Part shown: piece by piece, positions 30,086 through 39,312 of the stretch | Numbering within the stretch: the first letter of the stretch is position 1 | How the letters are laid out: each line of letters starts with the position of its first letter | Source of the DNA: Ascoidea asiatica | Taxonomy: Eukaryota > Ascomycota > Saccharomycetes > Ascoideales > Ascoideaceae | Reading direction: 5' to 3' | Assembly (NCBI GenBank): GCA_001600695.1 | Contig: BCKQ01000015.1 | Span: forward strand, 273,528 to 337,527 | Length of the DNA: 64,000 nucleotides | Translations under genes and position numbers: made by a program | The notes under the pieces: generated by a model | Told to the model about the DNA's origin: nothing | The model's input: the letters and a program-made list of their open reading frames with translations, nothing else | Databases searched by the model: none

Positions 30086-31027
30086 ATGTCTAGTGGTCAA
30101 CAAACTTCAAAATCTGAAGAAACTCAATTATCTTCTAATCTAACTGAGCAATCTTCTCTGTTAATCAATGTTGTTTCTTCTTCTGCTTCTTCCTCTCAAT
30201 CATCAATTAATGAAAAAATTAAGTCAAATCAATTAAATATTATCAATAATAACAATAATATTAATTCAATGTCAAATTATTATTCCTTTTTCTTAAATTT
30301 ATTCTCTTTAATATATTCTTTAATATCTTTATTAAAAATTGTTAATTTCACTTTACCTTATCAATTATCAAAAGCAGGTCCAAAACAATTCTTAACTAAT
30401 ATATCCTGTGTTTTTACAATATTCAATTATTCTTTAAATATTTTTTTATTTCTTCTAATTAAAACTTTAAATTTAATTTCAATTTCAAACTCAAATGGAA
30501 AAAATATTAATATTAATAATAATAATTATTCTTTAATTAATAAATTTATAAAAATTTCAACTAATTTAAATAATTTTAAAAATAATTATATTCATTCAAT
30601 TTGTTTAATTCTTGAATCAATTGTTACTGTAATTTATTGGCCTTTAAGATTATTTTTTATATCTTTAATTTTACATGCAAATTCAAATAATGATTTATCT
30701 TCAAGATCAAGAATGTTACCAATTTATTATGATTTAGGTGTTCATTTTATACCTTATTTTTCTTTATTTTTAGATTATTTATTATTTAAACCAATTTTTA
30801 AAATTTCAAAAAATTTATTAATTTTAATCATTTCTTCTTTAACTCTTTTATATTATTTTTATCTATTAATTTTAATTGATATTAAAAATGGTCAAGTTTA
30901 TCCTTATCCTTTTATAAATTTACCAATTTTTCAAAGATTATTAGTATTCATAATTGTTGGTTTTATTGCTTATTTATCTTTTAATTTTCATCAATTTTTA
31001 TATAAAAAATTTCATTCTATTCAATAA
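30086..31027 (+). CDS. FAR-17a/AIG1-like membrane hydrolase
   Basis: 313 residues. Residues 1-65 are a Ser/Asn-rich cytosolic tail, followed by about six TM segments. Two blocks identify the FAR-17a/AIG1 family: GPKQFLTNIS (Thr104) and YYDLGVHFIPYFSLFLDYLLF (His220). In mammalian AIG1/ADTRP a membrane-embedded Thr and His in these positions are the catalytic pair that hydrolyses fatty-acid esters of hydroxy fatty acids. Both residues are present here, so a lipid-ester hydrolase in ER or other internal membrane is plausible. A Asn-rich loop (about 135-150) interrupts the middle. Function in yeast is not established. Confidence 0.85.
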   Translation: MSSGQQTSKSEETQLSSNLTEQSSLLINVVSSSASSSQSSINEKIKSNQLNIINNNNNINSMSNYYSFFLNLFSLIYSLISLLKIVNFTLPYQLSKAGPKQFLTNISCVFTIFNYSLNIFLFLLIKTLNLISISNSNGKNININNNNYSLINKFIKISTNLNNFKNNYIHSICLILESIVTVIYWPLRLFFISLILHANSNNDLSSRSRMLPIYYDLGVHFIPYFSLFLDYLLFKPIFKISKNLLILIISSLTLLYYFYLLILIDIKNGQVYPYPFINLPIFQRLLVFIIVGFIAYLSFNFHQFLYKKFHSIQ

Positions 31028-31045
31028 TTATTATGTTAATCAATC

Positions 31046-31086
31046 ATTTAATATAATATAATATAATATAATATAACATAATATAA
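31046..31086. repeat. AATAT pentamer run
   Basis: Repeats of AATAT between two convergent genes (stop at 31027 and stop at 31232). Low-complexity 3' region. Confidence 0.7.
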
Positions 31087-31231
31087 TTGCTAATAAAAAT
31101 ATCCTATATTATAGGACAAGAAACAATAATATTTAGGTCACACTTCCAGGGCACATTGTCCAATTTTAATTTCCTACAAAATTTTAAATTTTAATTATAG
31201 AATATTTAATATTTATTAATTCTAATAATAA

Positions 31232-32707
31232 CTAAAATATAGATTCATTTGAAATATTTTCTTTAAATTTACTAATTATTTCATCAATTATTTCATTATC
31301 CTTTTTATCTTCTTTATCAAATAGATTTTTAATAAATCCAAATGTGAAAAAGAAACAAAGTTTATTTGAAATTAAATTTATTACAATTGAACTACCAATT
31401 TCAGAAATATTTTGATTAAAAAATAATTCTTCAATTTTATAATTTTCATTTTCATTTTTATTTTCATCTTTATTTTCATTTCTATTACTAAAATCAAAAT
31501 TATAATAACCTAAATTTGAAAATCTAATTAATGGTCTTTTTTCATTATTTAAAATTTTTGATTTTAATAGATTCTCATAAATTGGAATATTACCAAAATT
31601 TGAATTTATTAAATTATTTTTATATGATTTGGAGATAATATTTGAATTATTTATTGAATTATTTAAATTATCATTTATATTTTTAATAATTTTATTATAA
31701 TTTGATTGATTATTTATTAAAAAATCTTTTGTATTTAATTCAAAAGGTAATAATGATGGAAATGATCCATATAAATTAATTTTATTTTCAATAAATCTTC
31801 TTAAATTAAATGCAATTAAATAATTAAATTTATCTGAATGATTTTTAATTAAAAAATCTTTTGGTATTGAAATTAAAAAATAAAAATATATTAGTGAAGT
31901 TATTTTAATTTTTAAAAATTTTGATTTTTTCATTAAATTTAAAGTTTCAACTTCATTAAGTTTTAATTTTTTGAAAATTGATTCATAATTATAATTATAA
32001 TACAATGGGTCATAATTTTCTTTTTTCTCTTTATCAATGATATTGAATTTGTTGAAATTAACTGATTTTTTCAATAGATTATCTTCTTTAGTTAAAATAT
32101 TATAAAAAGAATCAATTGGTTTTGGAATTGGAGATAATTTCTTATAATCTTTAATGAAATCAAATAATATATAATTTTCATCATCATCATCATTATTATT
32201 AGTTAAGCAATTAGTATTCATATTATTAAGTGAATTTAATTCATTGAATAAGTCTTGATGAAAATAAAAAGCAGATAAACCATCTAATAAATGCTCAAAT
32301 AAAATAATTAATTCATTTTTATCATTAATTATAATTTTCCAAAATGGTAAAAATTGATTAAATAAATCAAATTTAAAATTATCTAAAATATTAAGATCAT
32401 TAGTTGAAATTTGATTATTATAATCAATAACATTATTAAATTTAATTTTTGAACATGGAGTTAAATTATAATTATCATCAGAAATTTTAATTAATCTAAG
32501 TATAAGATATGAATTTTTTAATAAAACATTTCTTAAAGCTTTAAATAATAAAATTTTAGGAATTGATTTATTATATTTTGCAGAAACAAAAAAATTTGTA
32601 TATAAATCACTTGTCTTTCTTGCAATAAAAAAATCTTCTATAAAACCAGTTTTTCTTGTAAACTTGTCTTGTACCAGTAAATTTGGAATCGTTTCTTCAG
32701 CCTTCAT
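31232..32707 (-). CDS. Alcohol acetyltransferase-like protein (ATF family)
   Basis: 491 residues from ATG 32707. The N-terminal FTRKTGFIEDFFIARKTSDLYTNFF block and later FNQFLPFWKIIINDKNELIILF fit the yeast Atf1/Atf2 acetyl-CoA:alcohol acetyltransferase family (PF07247), which makes acetate esters or acetylates sterols at lipid droplets or ER. In that family the active site is HxxxDG. Here the aligned segment is EHLLDG (about 138-143): the Asp-Gly is kept but Glu stands at the His position and a His is one place later. Near the C-terminus IRFSNLGYYNFDF resembles the conserved structural block. Large Asn-rich inserts are present. Activity is therefore uncertain, although the fold call is good. 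Confidence 0.78.
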   Translation of the reverse strand: MKAEETIPNLLVQDKFTRKTGFIEDFFIARKTSDLYTNFFVSAKYNKSIPKILLFKALRNVLLKNSYLILRLIKISDDNYNLTPCSKIKFNNVIDYNNQISTNDLNILDNFKFDLFNQFLPFWKIIINDKNELIILFEHLLDGLSAFYFHQDLFNELNSLNNMNTNCLTNNNDDDDENYILFDFIKDYKKLSPIPKPIDSFYNILTKEDNLLKKSVNFNKFNIIDKEKKENYDPLYYNYNYESIFKKLKLNEVETLNLMKKSKFLKIKITSLIYFYFLISIPKDFLIKNHSDKFNYLIAFNLRRFIENKINLYGSFPSLLPFELNTKDFLINNQSNYNKIIKNINDNLNNSINNSNIISKSYKNNLINSNFGNIPIYENLLKSKILNNEKRPLIRFSNLGYYNFDFSNRNENKDENKNENENYKIEELFFNQNISEIGSSIVINLISNKLCFFFTFGFIKNLFDKEDKKDNEIIDEIISKFKENISNESIF

Positions 32708-33197
32708 TTTTGAAAATCTTTTGTTTAATTGAATAGCTTTGGAAATTGGGTAAAAACACTAAAAAAAACAAAGATAAAAAAGGAAGAGAAGTAATGCTCA
32801 ATTTATAATTTTCATATGGTGTCTCTTTCAAATAAGATTTGACTTAGTTTATATGATTTAATTTACTTTTATTTAATCTATTTTATTTTGAGTAGCATTG
32901 TTGAAATAATCCATAAGGTTTTTTAAAATGAGTCAGAGAAGCTGTATTTAGTAAAAGAAATAGATAAGCTCAATGAGTCTAAAAAAAAGTGTGGCTTCAT
33001 TATCGTTACAAAGATTGTTTTTCAGTGAAATGATAGATCATTTAATGAGTACTGATTATTCAATACTCATATTGGAATAGAGAAGTTATAGTTGTTGTGG
33101 TTGTTGATGTTGTTGGATATAAATACCAAATTATTTTTGTCTGTTTTTGATTAAAAGTACTGTATTTAACATTACAGTTACCAGAGTTAAAAAAAAA
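32708..33197. other. Intergenic, ATF-like promoter
   Basis: AT-rich with no gene. A poly-A/poly-T run at 33190-33197 (T-rich on the minus strand) is the Pol III terminator of the tRNA-Val. Confidence 0.4.
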
Positions 33198-33271
33198 TGA
33201 TTCGTCCCAGGATCGAACTGGGGACGTTCTGCGTGTTAAGCAGATGCCATAACCAACTAGACCAACGAACC
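33198..33271 (-). tRNA. tRNA-Val (AAC)
   Basis: 74 nt on the minus strand: acceptor GGTTCGT/ACGAATC, D-arm GTCTAGTTGGTTATGGC, anticodon arm CTGCTTAACACGCAG with anticodon AAC, T-arm with GTTCGATC, discriminator A. Nearly identical to yeast tRNA-Val-AAC. No intron; T-run follows the 3' end. Confidence 0.95.
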
Positions 33272-33497
33272 ACTTCATTGAAATCTTGGCAATTTTGTGG
33301 TTTTGCAATTGTTATCCTAAAAAAGCTTTAATTCACGTGGTTTATAGAGTCCGTTTTAATGGTTCTGCTTATTTTTTGAATTAGCTTAATAAAGATAAAG
33401 AAAGATAATAATCTATAAGTCTATAAAGTGGTGTATGGATTGTATACATTGATTAAAATTAATATGATAACATGAAATAAAAATAGAGATAAAATAA

Positions 33498-34412
33498 TTA
33501 TTTTTTATCATAATGACCAAATTCTACAATACAATTATATCTAACCAATTCTTTATTACCAAGATCTGAGATTTTTTTCATATTTTCATCATCTAATTTA
33601 AAATTAAAAATTTCTAAAGATTCTTTAATTCTTTCTTTTTTAGAAGAAGTTGTAACAGGTAAAATTCCATTTTGATAAACCCATCTTAATAAAATTTGAG
33701 CTCTTGATTTATTATATTTAGTTGATAATTGAATTAATAAAGGTTCTAAGATACCAATATGACCTCTTGCTAAAGGAGAAAAAGCTTCAACTAAAATATT
33801 ATTTTTTTTACAAAATGAAATAATATTTGGAGATTGATTTTGTAAATATGGATGATATTCAATTTGATTAACCATTGGTTTAATTTTACAAATTTTAAAA
33901 ATTCTTTCAAGATGTTCAACTGACCAACTACTTACACCAATTGATTTAACTTTACCTTCAAAATATAATTTTTCCATTTGTAACCATGCAGTTTCTAAAG
34001 TTAAACCATGACACATTTCTGGAGTAACTCTTGAAGAATGAATAAGATATAAATCAATATAATTTGTATTTAATTCTTTTAAAGCTTTTGAACAAGATTC
34101 ATAAGGTCCTGAAGATGTTGCTTTTTTACTACCAAAACTTGCAAAATATTTATCAGTTATAAAAATTTGTTCTCTTTTTAAATTAGAATTTAAAATTGCA
34201 TGTTTAACTTCATTTTCAGTTGTATAAATTTCTGCAGTATCAATATGATTAAAACCTAAATTAATTGCAGTTTTTAAAGATTCAACTAATGGATCAACTA
34301 AAGTACCTTGTTCTTCTTCTGATCTAGCCTTTTTTAATTTTTGCCATTTAGTTCCTGAACCATATGCAATTGCAGGAATTTTAACACCATTTGATAATTC
34401 AAAATATTCCAT
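33498..34412 (-). CDS. Aldo-keto reductase (YDL124W-like)
   Basis: 304 residues. The AKR tetrad is complete: Asp58 in HIDTAEIY, Tyr63, Lys88 in ITDKYF, His125 in YLIHSS. Further family blocks are GKVKSIGVSSWSVEHLERI, VNQIEYHPYLQ and the cofactor loop TTSSKKERIKESLEIF, where Ser and Lys/Arg would contact the NADPH 2'-phosphate. Length and inserts match yeast YDL124W, an NADPH-dependent alpha-keto amide/alpha-keto ester reductase. Cytosolic carbonyl reduction is expected. Start is the first ATG; an alternative identity within AKR3 is possible. Confidence 0.9.
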   Translation of the reverse strand: MEYFELSNGVKIPAIAYGSGTKWQKLKKARSEEEQGTLVDPLVESLKTAINLGFNHIDTAEIYTTENEVKHAILNSNLKREQIFITDKYFASFGSKKATSSGPYESCSKALKELNTNYIDLYLIHSSRVTPEMCHGLTLETAWLQMEKLYFEGKVKSIGVSSWSVEHLERIFKICKIKPMVNQIEYHPYLQNQSPNIISFCKKNNILVEAFSPLARGHIGILEPLLIQLSTKYNKSRAQILLRWVYQNGILPVTTSSKKERIKESLEIFNFKLDDENMKKISDLGNKELVRYNCIVEFGHYDKK

Positions 34413-34877
34413 TTCGATTAAGTTTATTTGTTTATAAAAGTTGCTATTCTTTCTTTTTTAAATATCGTAAATACAAAATGAAATATACAAACTCATTATT
34501 ATAAAGAAAATAATAAAGTTAATATAAAAAACAATCCAAACAATTAATAATTCAAAAGTGATAATTGGTAGTCTTTATCTAAATTTTGGAGGTTTGAAGA
34601 AAATGAACAATTCAATAAAAACTTAAGCAGTTACTGATAACAGATTCGTTGTCTGGGATCCGATCGCGTGTGGAAGAGTAAAACAGACCAAGCTGTCAGG
34701 GCAGAAGATTAAAAATTCAAGGACACATGTTTTAGGGCATTTACTTGAGAACAATACTCGCAATACTCGGTGAAGGACAAATAACAATTACAGTGTTCAG
34801 GATAAGGGGCAGGCTCTAAATGCAGTAAAATAAAAAAAAAAAAAATCTAAACACCAAATAAAATTTGGAAAAAAAAA
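34413..34877. other. Intergenic, AKR promoter
   Basis: AT-rich next to the AKR start, turning G+C-richer from about 34640 (GGATCCGATCGCGTG). No gene seen. Confidence 0.35.
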
Positions 34878-34932
34878 TGCCTTCAGCCTGATTCGAACAG
34901 ACGATCTCCTCATTACTAGTGAGGTGCCTTAC
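34878..34932 (-). pseudogene. tRNA-Thr (AGT) 3' fragment
   Basis: On the minus strand the sequence from GTAAGGC through the anticodon arm (CCTCA, loop CTAGTAA with anticodon AGT, TGAGG), the T-arm (GTCTG TTCGAAT CAGGC) and acceptor 3' strand (TGAAGGC, discriminator A) is a good tRNA-Thr. The expected first ~17 bases (acceptor 5' strand and first half of the D-arm) are absent: upstream of 34932 the sequence is unrelated. A T-run follows the 3' end. Without a 5' acceptor strand or complete A box it cannot make a normal tRNA. Confidence 0.85.
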
Positions 34933-35067
34933 GAAAAACGTTTAGCACCTTTTGATTAAGGTTTTGCGTTTAGAGTTTCGGGAAAAGCGACGTCGCATTT
35001 AGCCGCTGGTGTCACGGCCCGTTACGGAGATTAGCCCCTGGTCTATAGCCGAACCCCGACGGGTTTA
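34933..35067. other. G+C-rich island abutting the tRNA-Thr break
   Basis: Starts exactly where tRNA-Thr similarity ends and is much richer in G+C than the rest of the window (GCGACGTCGC, GTGTCACGGCCCG, CCGAACCCCGACGGG). It could be part of an inserted or rearranged segment that replaced the tRNA 5' part. No ORF or LTR ends were recognised. Confidence 0.45.
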
Positions 35068-35352
35068 TTGCTGCTTTGCAGCTTAAGATTCTACACTTAC
35101 ATCTGTCAAAATAGACTTTATACTGTATATCTTTTATATATTTTTTGTTGTTATTCCAGAAATTTAGATTACTTTAGAATCCCCAGTCGATTCTCCAAAG
35201 ATTCCACTTCAGTTCAACCTTTTCAGAAAAGAAATGAATTAATTAATTACTTCAAAAATTCTAATGTAGATCCAAGATTACCTTTCATTAATAAAAGCAT
35301 TAAAAAAAAAATGAAAAATATTATAAATGAGATTAATCTCAATAAATTTTGA
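35068..35352 (+). other. Orphan open frame, possible exon or relic
   Basis: An open frame of 94 codons with no early ATG (it opens with TTG; the first in-frame ATG is near the end). The second half (PFQKRNELINYFKNSNVDPRLPFINKSIKK) has host-like codons and a protein-like pattern. A TTATTCCAG at about 35152-35160 could be a 3' splice site, which would make this a last exon, but no branch site or first exon was found. It may equally be a relic. Not recognised. Confidence 0.25.
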
Positions 35353-35638
35353 AAGTATTGACCCCTGAAGTAAATAATTTCAGAAAACTTTCCGAACAAA
35401 GTCTTTCTATACTTTTTGAAAGCTCCAGGATACTACTATATTTTTTCTTTATTGTTCCCATAAAAATTATTTCACAAAATCATAATTATTAGAAAACAAA
35501 TATACATAAAACATTGATTCAGTTAATTTGTATTGTAACCTCAATTTTATACACAAAATTTTTTTTTTTTTTTTTGAATTGTCATATTCTTTTATATTGA
35601 CAATTTAAAGAGATAAAATACTTTTGCTGAAATTGAAA

Positions 35639-38533
35639 TCATGGTATATCTAAAGATTCTGGGGAATGTCTAAGAATATTTGATAAATTCCAATCATCAT
35701 TCCAGTCAATTAATGGATTTTGATCAAGAGTTAAAGTAAATTGATGTAAGGCATCATAATCCCAAAATGGATTGAATTCACCTCCACTAGTATTATTATT
35801 ATTATTATTATTATTACTATTATTAATAAAATTACTATTCATAATATTCATATTACTATAATCATTATCATTATTATTACTATTATTATTATTATTGAAA
35901 TTATTATTATTATTATTGTTATTATCATTAAGGATGTCATTCATATCATTTATAATATTATTATCAAGGTTACTTATATTATTTTTCCCAATATTGATGC
36001 TATTATCTATACTACTATGATTGATAAAAGATGCATTATCTTGATTACTATTATTACCATTATTAACAAGATGTTTCATAGCATTAGCATTACCATTATT
36101 ATTGCCATTACTGTTATTACTATTAATAGACTTGAAAATATATTCATTATCTAAATTTTGATTATATATCATTAATGAAGAAGGTCTAGAAACATCTGCA
36201 TCTGGAAATAAAAGTTTATGAATCTCTTGAGATATTTCAATTTCTTCTTGAAAATTATTTCCATGATTTATTATTGAATTTATATTACTCATATTTAAAT
36301 TGACTCCATATGCAATATGTCTTTTTATAACTTTTTCAATTAATTTTTTTATTGATATAATACAATCTTTAACTGCAGGCCATCTTTTACTCATTATTTC
36401 TAATAAACTTACACATTTATCTAATAATGATGTTAAACTTTCAAATTTAATTGTTTTCAAAATCCAACTTCTTTCATTCCAAATTATATCTAATAAACAT
36501 GCAATACATTCAACCATAAAATATACTCCATAAAATAAATAATTCAAATGTCCAGTTGCAGAATGTTCTAAATATGTATCTGCAATAATTTTAATACAAT
36601 CAATTGATTCTAATATTTGTTTTTTATTTGGAGTTAAATTTATTGGTGATCTTCTTCTTAATCTTAATTTTTCAAAATTTTTACTTATAGTTCTAAATTG
36701 TAATTGTCTAAATTTATCAAATTCACTTGCTTTATCACACCATTCTTCTAATTTAATATCCATTTTAAGATACCATTCATCAAATGTTAAAGGAGAAATA
36801 CTATGACCTAACCATAAAGTTCCATAAATTTCTGATTCTATAATTCTATATTCATTGAAATGTAAAGCAGCACCTTTGGTATTAACTCCAGATGAATCAA
36901 AACCATTTTTATTGATAAACTTATCACTTAATAAAGAAGGATATTTTGCTGTAATTGAATTTTCAGGTAAAAAAAATGGTAATTTAATAACGGAGCAAAT
37001 TGCTCTTTCCATGGAAGATGTTGCTAAAAATAATCTTCTCCTTGTATCCAATTCTAAAGTATTTAACATATCTGACATCATTGGTTCTTTATGAAGTCCT
37101 AAATGAACACACATTCTTATAGCAATTCCTAAAAGATACCAAGTATCACATGCAGCTGGATTAGTAAAAGAATAATGAGCAAAAAGTAATGTTACAACTA
37201 ATGTTTCAAAACTATCTTGAAAACTTAAAGAAGAAATTTTTTGAGCAGCAGTTGTAAAAAGTGCATTGGATGAAGCTATTGCTTCTGTTTCATTTTTCCA
37301 AAGTAAAGTATTAGCACTTATTGCCATTGCTAAAGATACGCAAATTATATCAAAAGAAGATAGATTTTCTTTTGAATGAAATACTTTATTAAAGCTATCC
37401 ATAAGAGTAATTTCAGAAATACAAGGATATTGTGGTAAATGATATTTAATGTAATTATTTATAAGATAATTAGCAAAATTTATTGGAATTGTTTTTAATT
37501 GAATTGGTTTTGTTAAAGGTAATTGTTGTTTAATATGATTAACTTCAATTAAATTATTATTACTTTTTGAAAATGGAGAAGGTAATGAATTTGGTCTTAA
37601 TATAAATATTGAATAAATTAAAGTTCTTTGATCTGAAATCCAACTTGTCTTTTTTAAACCAAAATCTTTATTAACACATTTTAGTAAAGGTAAAGATAAA
37701 TCTGAAATTAAATTATCTAGATATGAATCCAAATCAAAAATATTATTAAGAAATGAATTTTTGGAATTATTAATTTGTTTTTCATTATTATTAGTAATAT
37801 TTGATTTATTATCTATGAATGAAAATTGAGAAGATGCTAGAATATTAGAATTTTTGTAATAGTTAGAATTATTAATACTAGAGATATTTAGATAGTTGGA
37901 ATTATTAAGATTATTAGAATTATTGAAATTATTATAATTATTAGAGGTATGTGACTCATTAAAAGTATTTAATGAAATTTCAGAGTTTGGAAAGGAATTA
38001 GAAATAGAACTAGAACTAGCATTAGAATTAGAATTAGATATAGAATTGAAATTGAAATTAAAATTGAGATTAGAATTTTTAGTTTCTAATTGTAAAATAT
38101 TTAATTCATTTTCTAAAGTATTTTTTTTATCTTTTAAATAACTTAATAAAGATCTTGGACTTGGTTTTTTAGTTTCAGGATTATAACCCCAACATTTACA
38201 ACCTGCTCTTTGACAAGAAGTACAAGTTGGATAAATTAAATCACATTTTCTTTTATTTTTTTTACACCTATAGCATGTTTTAATTGGTCTTAATTTACTT
38301 GAACCTGAAAATAATAATTTATTTAAATCAATCTGAAAATCATTAATTTCATCTAAATTTTCATTAGTTGAGTTATTTATAATATTAGTATCAGTATTTT
38401 CATCTTTATTGGAGTTATTTATAATATTATTTTCAACATTTGTATCATCATGTGAATTAATGATATTATTGATTGAATCAGTTTTTCTTCTTTTTATAGT
38501 GATTTGGGAAGTATAAGGTGACTTAGTAGGCAT
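35639..38533 (-). CDS. Zn2Cys6 transcription factor, Ppr1-like
   Basis: 964 residues. Binuclear zinc cluster with Cys87, 90, 97, 104, 107 and 114. The linker NPETKKPSPRSLLSYLKDK and following coiled coil (about 125-150) resemble Ppr1, the pyrimidine-pathway activator, where a similar dPATGK-PRSY linker precedes the dimerisation helix. Residues about 270-800 form the fungal-specific middle homology region (FDIICVSLAMAISANTLLW, IAIRMCVHLGLHKEPM, LDTRRRLFLATSSMERAIC). Asn-rich stretches occur at 165-260 and 815-915, and the end is acidic/aromatic, suiting an activation domain. Nuclear DNA-binding activator of CGG-type sites is expected. Ppr1 orthology is a hypothesis. Confidence 0.85.
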   Translation of the reverse strand: MPTKSPYTSQITIKRRKTDSINNIINSHDDTNVENNIINNSNKDENTDTNIINNSTNENLDEINDFQIDLNKLLFSGSSKLRPIKTCYRCKKNKRKCDLIYPTCTSCQRAGCKCWGYNPETKKPSPRSLLSYLKDKKNTLENELNILQLETKNSNLNFNFNFNSISNSNSNASSSSISNSFPNSEISLNTFNESHTSNNYNNFNNSNNLNNSNYLNISSINNSNYYKNSNILASSQFSFIDNKSNITNNNEKQINNSKNSFLNNIFDLDSYLDNLISDLSLPLLKCVNKDFGLKKTSWISDQRTLIYSIFILRPNSLPSPFSKSNNNLIEVNHIKQQLPLTKPIQLKTIPINFANYLINNYIKYHLPQYPCISEITLMDSFNKVFHSKENLSSFDIICVSLAMAISANTLLWKNETEAIASSNALFTTAAQKISSLSFQDSFETLVVTLLFAHYSFTNPAACDTWYLLGIAIRMCVHLGLHKEPMMSDMLNTLELDTRRRLFLATSSMERAICSVIKLPFFLPENSITAKYPSLLSDKFINKNGFDSSGVNTKGAALHFNEYRIIESEIYGTLWLGHSISPLTFDEWYLKMDIKLEEWCDKASEFDKFRQLQFRTISKNFEKLRLRRRSPINLTPNKKQILESIDCIKIIADTYLEHSATGHLNYLFYGVYFMVECIACLLDIIWNERSWILKTIKFESLTSLLDKCVSLLEIMSKRWPAVKDCIISIKKLIEKVIKRHIAYGVNLNMSNINSIINHGNNFQEEIEISQEIHKLLFPDADVSRPSSLMIYNQNLDNEYIFKSINSNNSNGNNNGNANAMKHLVNNGNNSNQDNASFINHSSIDNSINIGKNNISNLDNNIINDMNDILNDNNNNNNNNFNNNNNSNNNDNDYSNMNIMNSNFINNSNNNNNNNNTSGGEFNPFWDYDALHQFTLTLDQNPLIDWNDDWNLSNILRHSPESLDIP

Positions 38534-39312
38534 TATAGCCTTAGATGATATTGATTAAGTAATATAATAGGTTATTACAATATGGTATAGATTTATTTGA
38601 AAAATGAGAGTGATATGTATAATATGAGATATGTGAATAATATAATTAGTGTTTTAGAGAATAACTACAAATTAATCAGCTTTTTTTCATTGAATCTTTA
38701 TTGTTTTCCAATTCTTAAATAACTAATAATGTTTTTTAGAAATTATTTTTTCCAAATTAATGGAATTGTAATTAAAGAAACAATTATCTTTGAGTATTTA
38801 ATCGATTGATGTAGTAAAGAGATAGTTGATTGTTAAAAATATTTCAATAAAAATACTTTCTAGAAAATAAGTTTGGTTTAATTCTGTGGAAATGCAATTA
38901 ATTGTTTTTGATTTGATTTCTTTTCTTTTAGCAATTCTTTTAGCAATTCTTTCTAAATGATTTGAAAATGGATTTAAGAAATAGCTTTAAAAAATAGGCT
39001 TGAATAACGTTAAATTTGTTGGAGTGCTGGAGCACTTATCACGGTATCAAGCGACAAAGCAGCCATTTCAGGCGGAGATTCTCAGAAACACAGTGGAAAA
39101 GCCGAAGGTTTAAAGCTGCATCCAATTACACTTTGACAGAAAGAGAAGTGATTGGTGATTGAGAATATGGAAGATGGTCGATGGAAGTGTATATAAGAAG
39201 AGCAATATCCTCTTTCAAATGATTCTACTTCTTCTTGTTTGTTTGTAGTTATCGTCAGTTACAGTGGTTAGTGTAAAATAGAGATATAGTTATAAAAACA
39301 GAAGAAGACAAA
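38534..39312. other. Divergent promoter region
   Basis: Shared by the Zn2Cys6 gene (minus) and the acyltransferase-like gene (plus). The right part (39010-39200) is G+C-richer and includes a hairpin AGTGCT-GG-AGCACT at 39023-39036 and CGG/CCG triplets, candidate Zn2Cys6 sites. Confidence 0.4.
39190..39196 (+). promoter_or_regulatory. TATA box of acyltransferase-like gene
   Basis: TATATAA lies 117 bp upstream of the ATG at 39313, a normal TATA-to-ATG distance in yeasts. The presence of a clean TATA box suggests a regulated gene. Confidence 0.55.
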
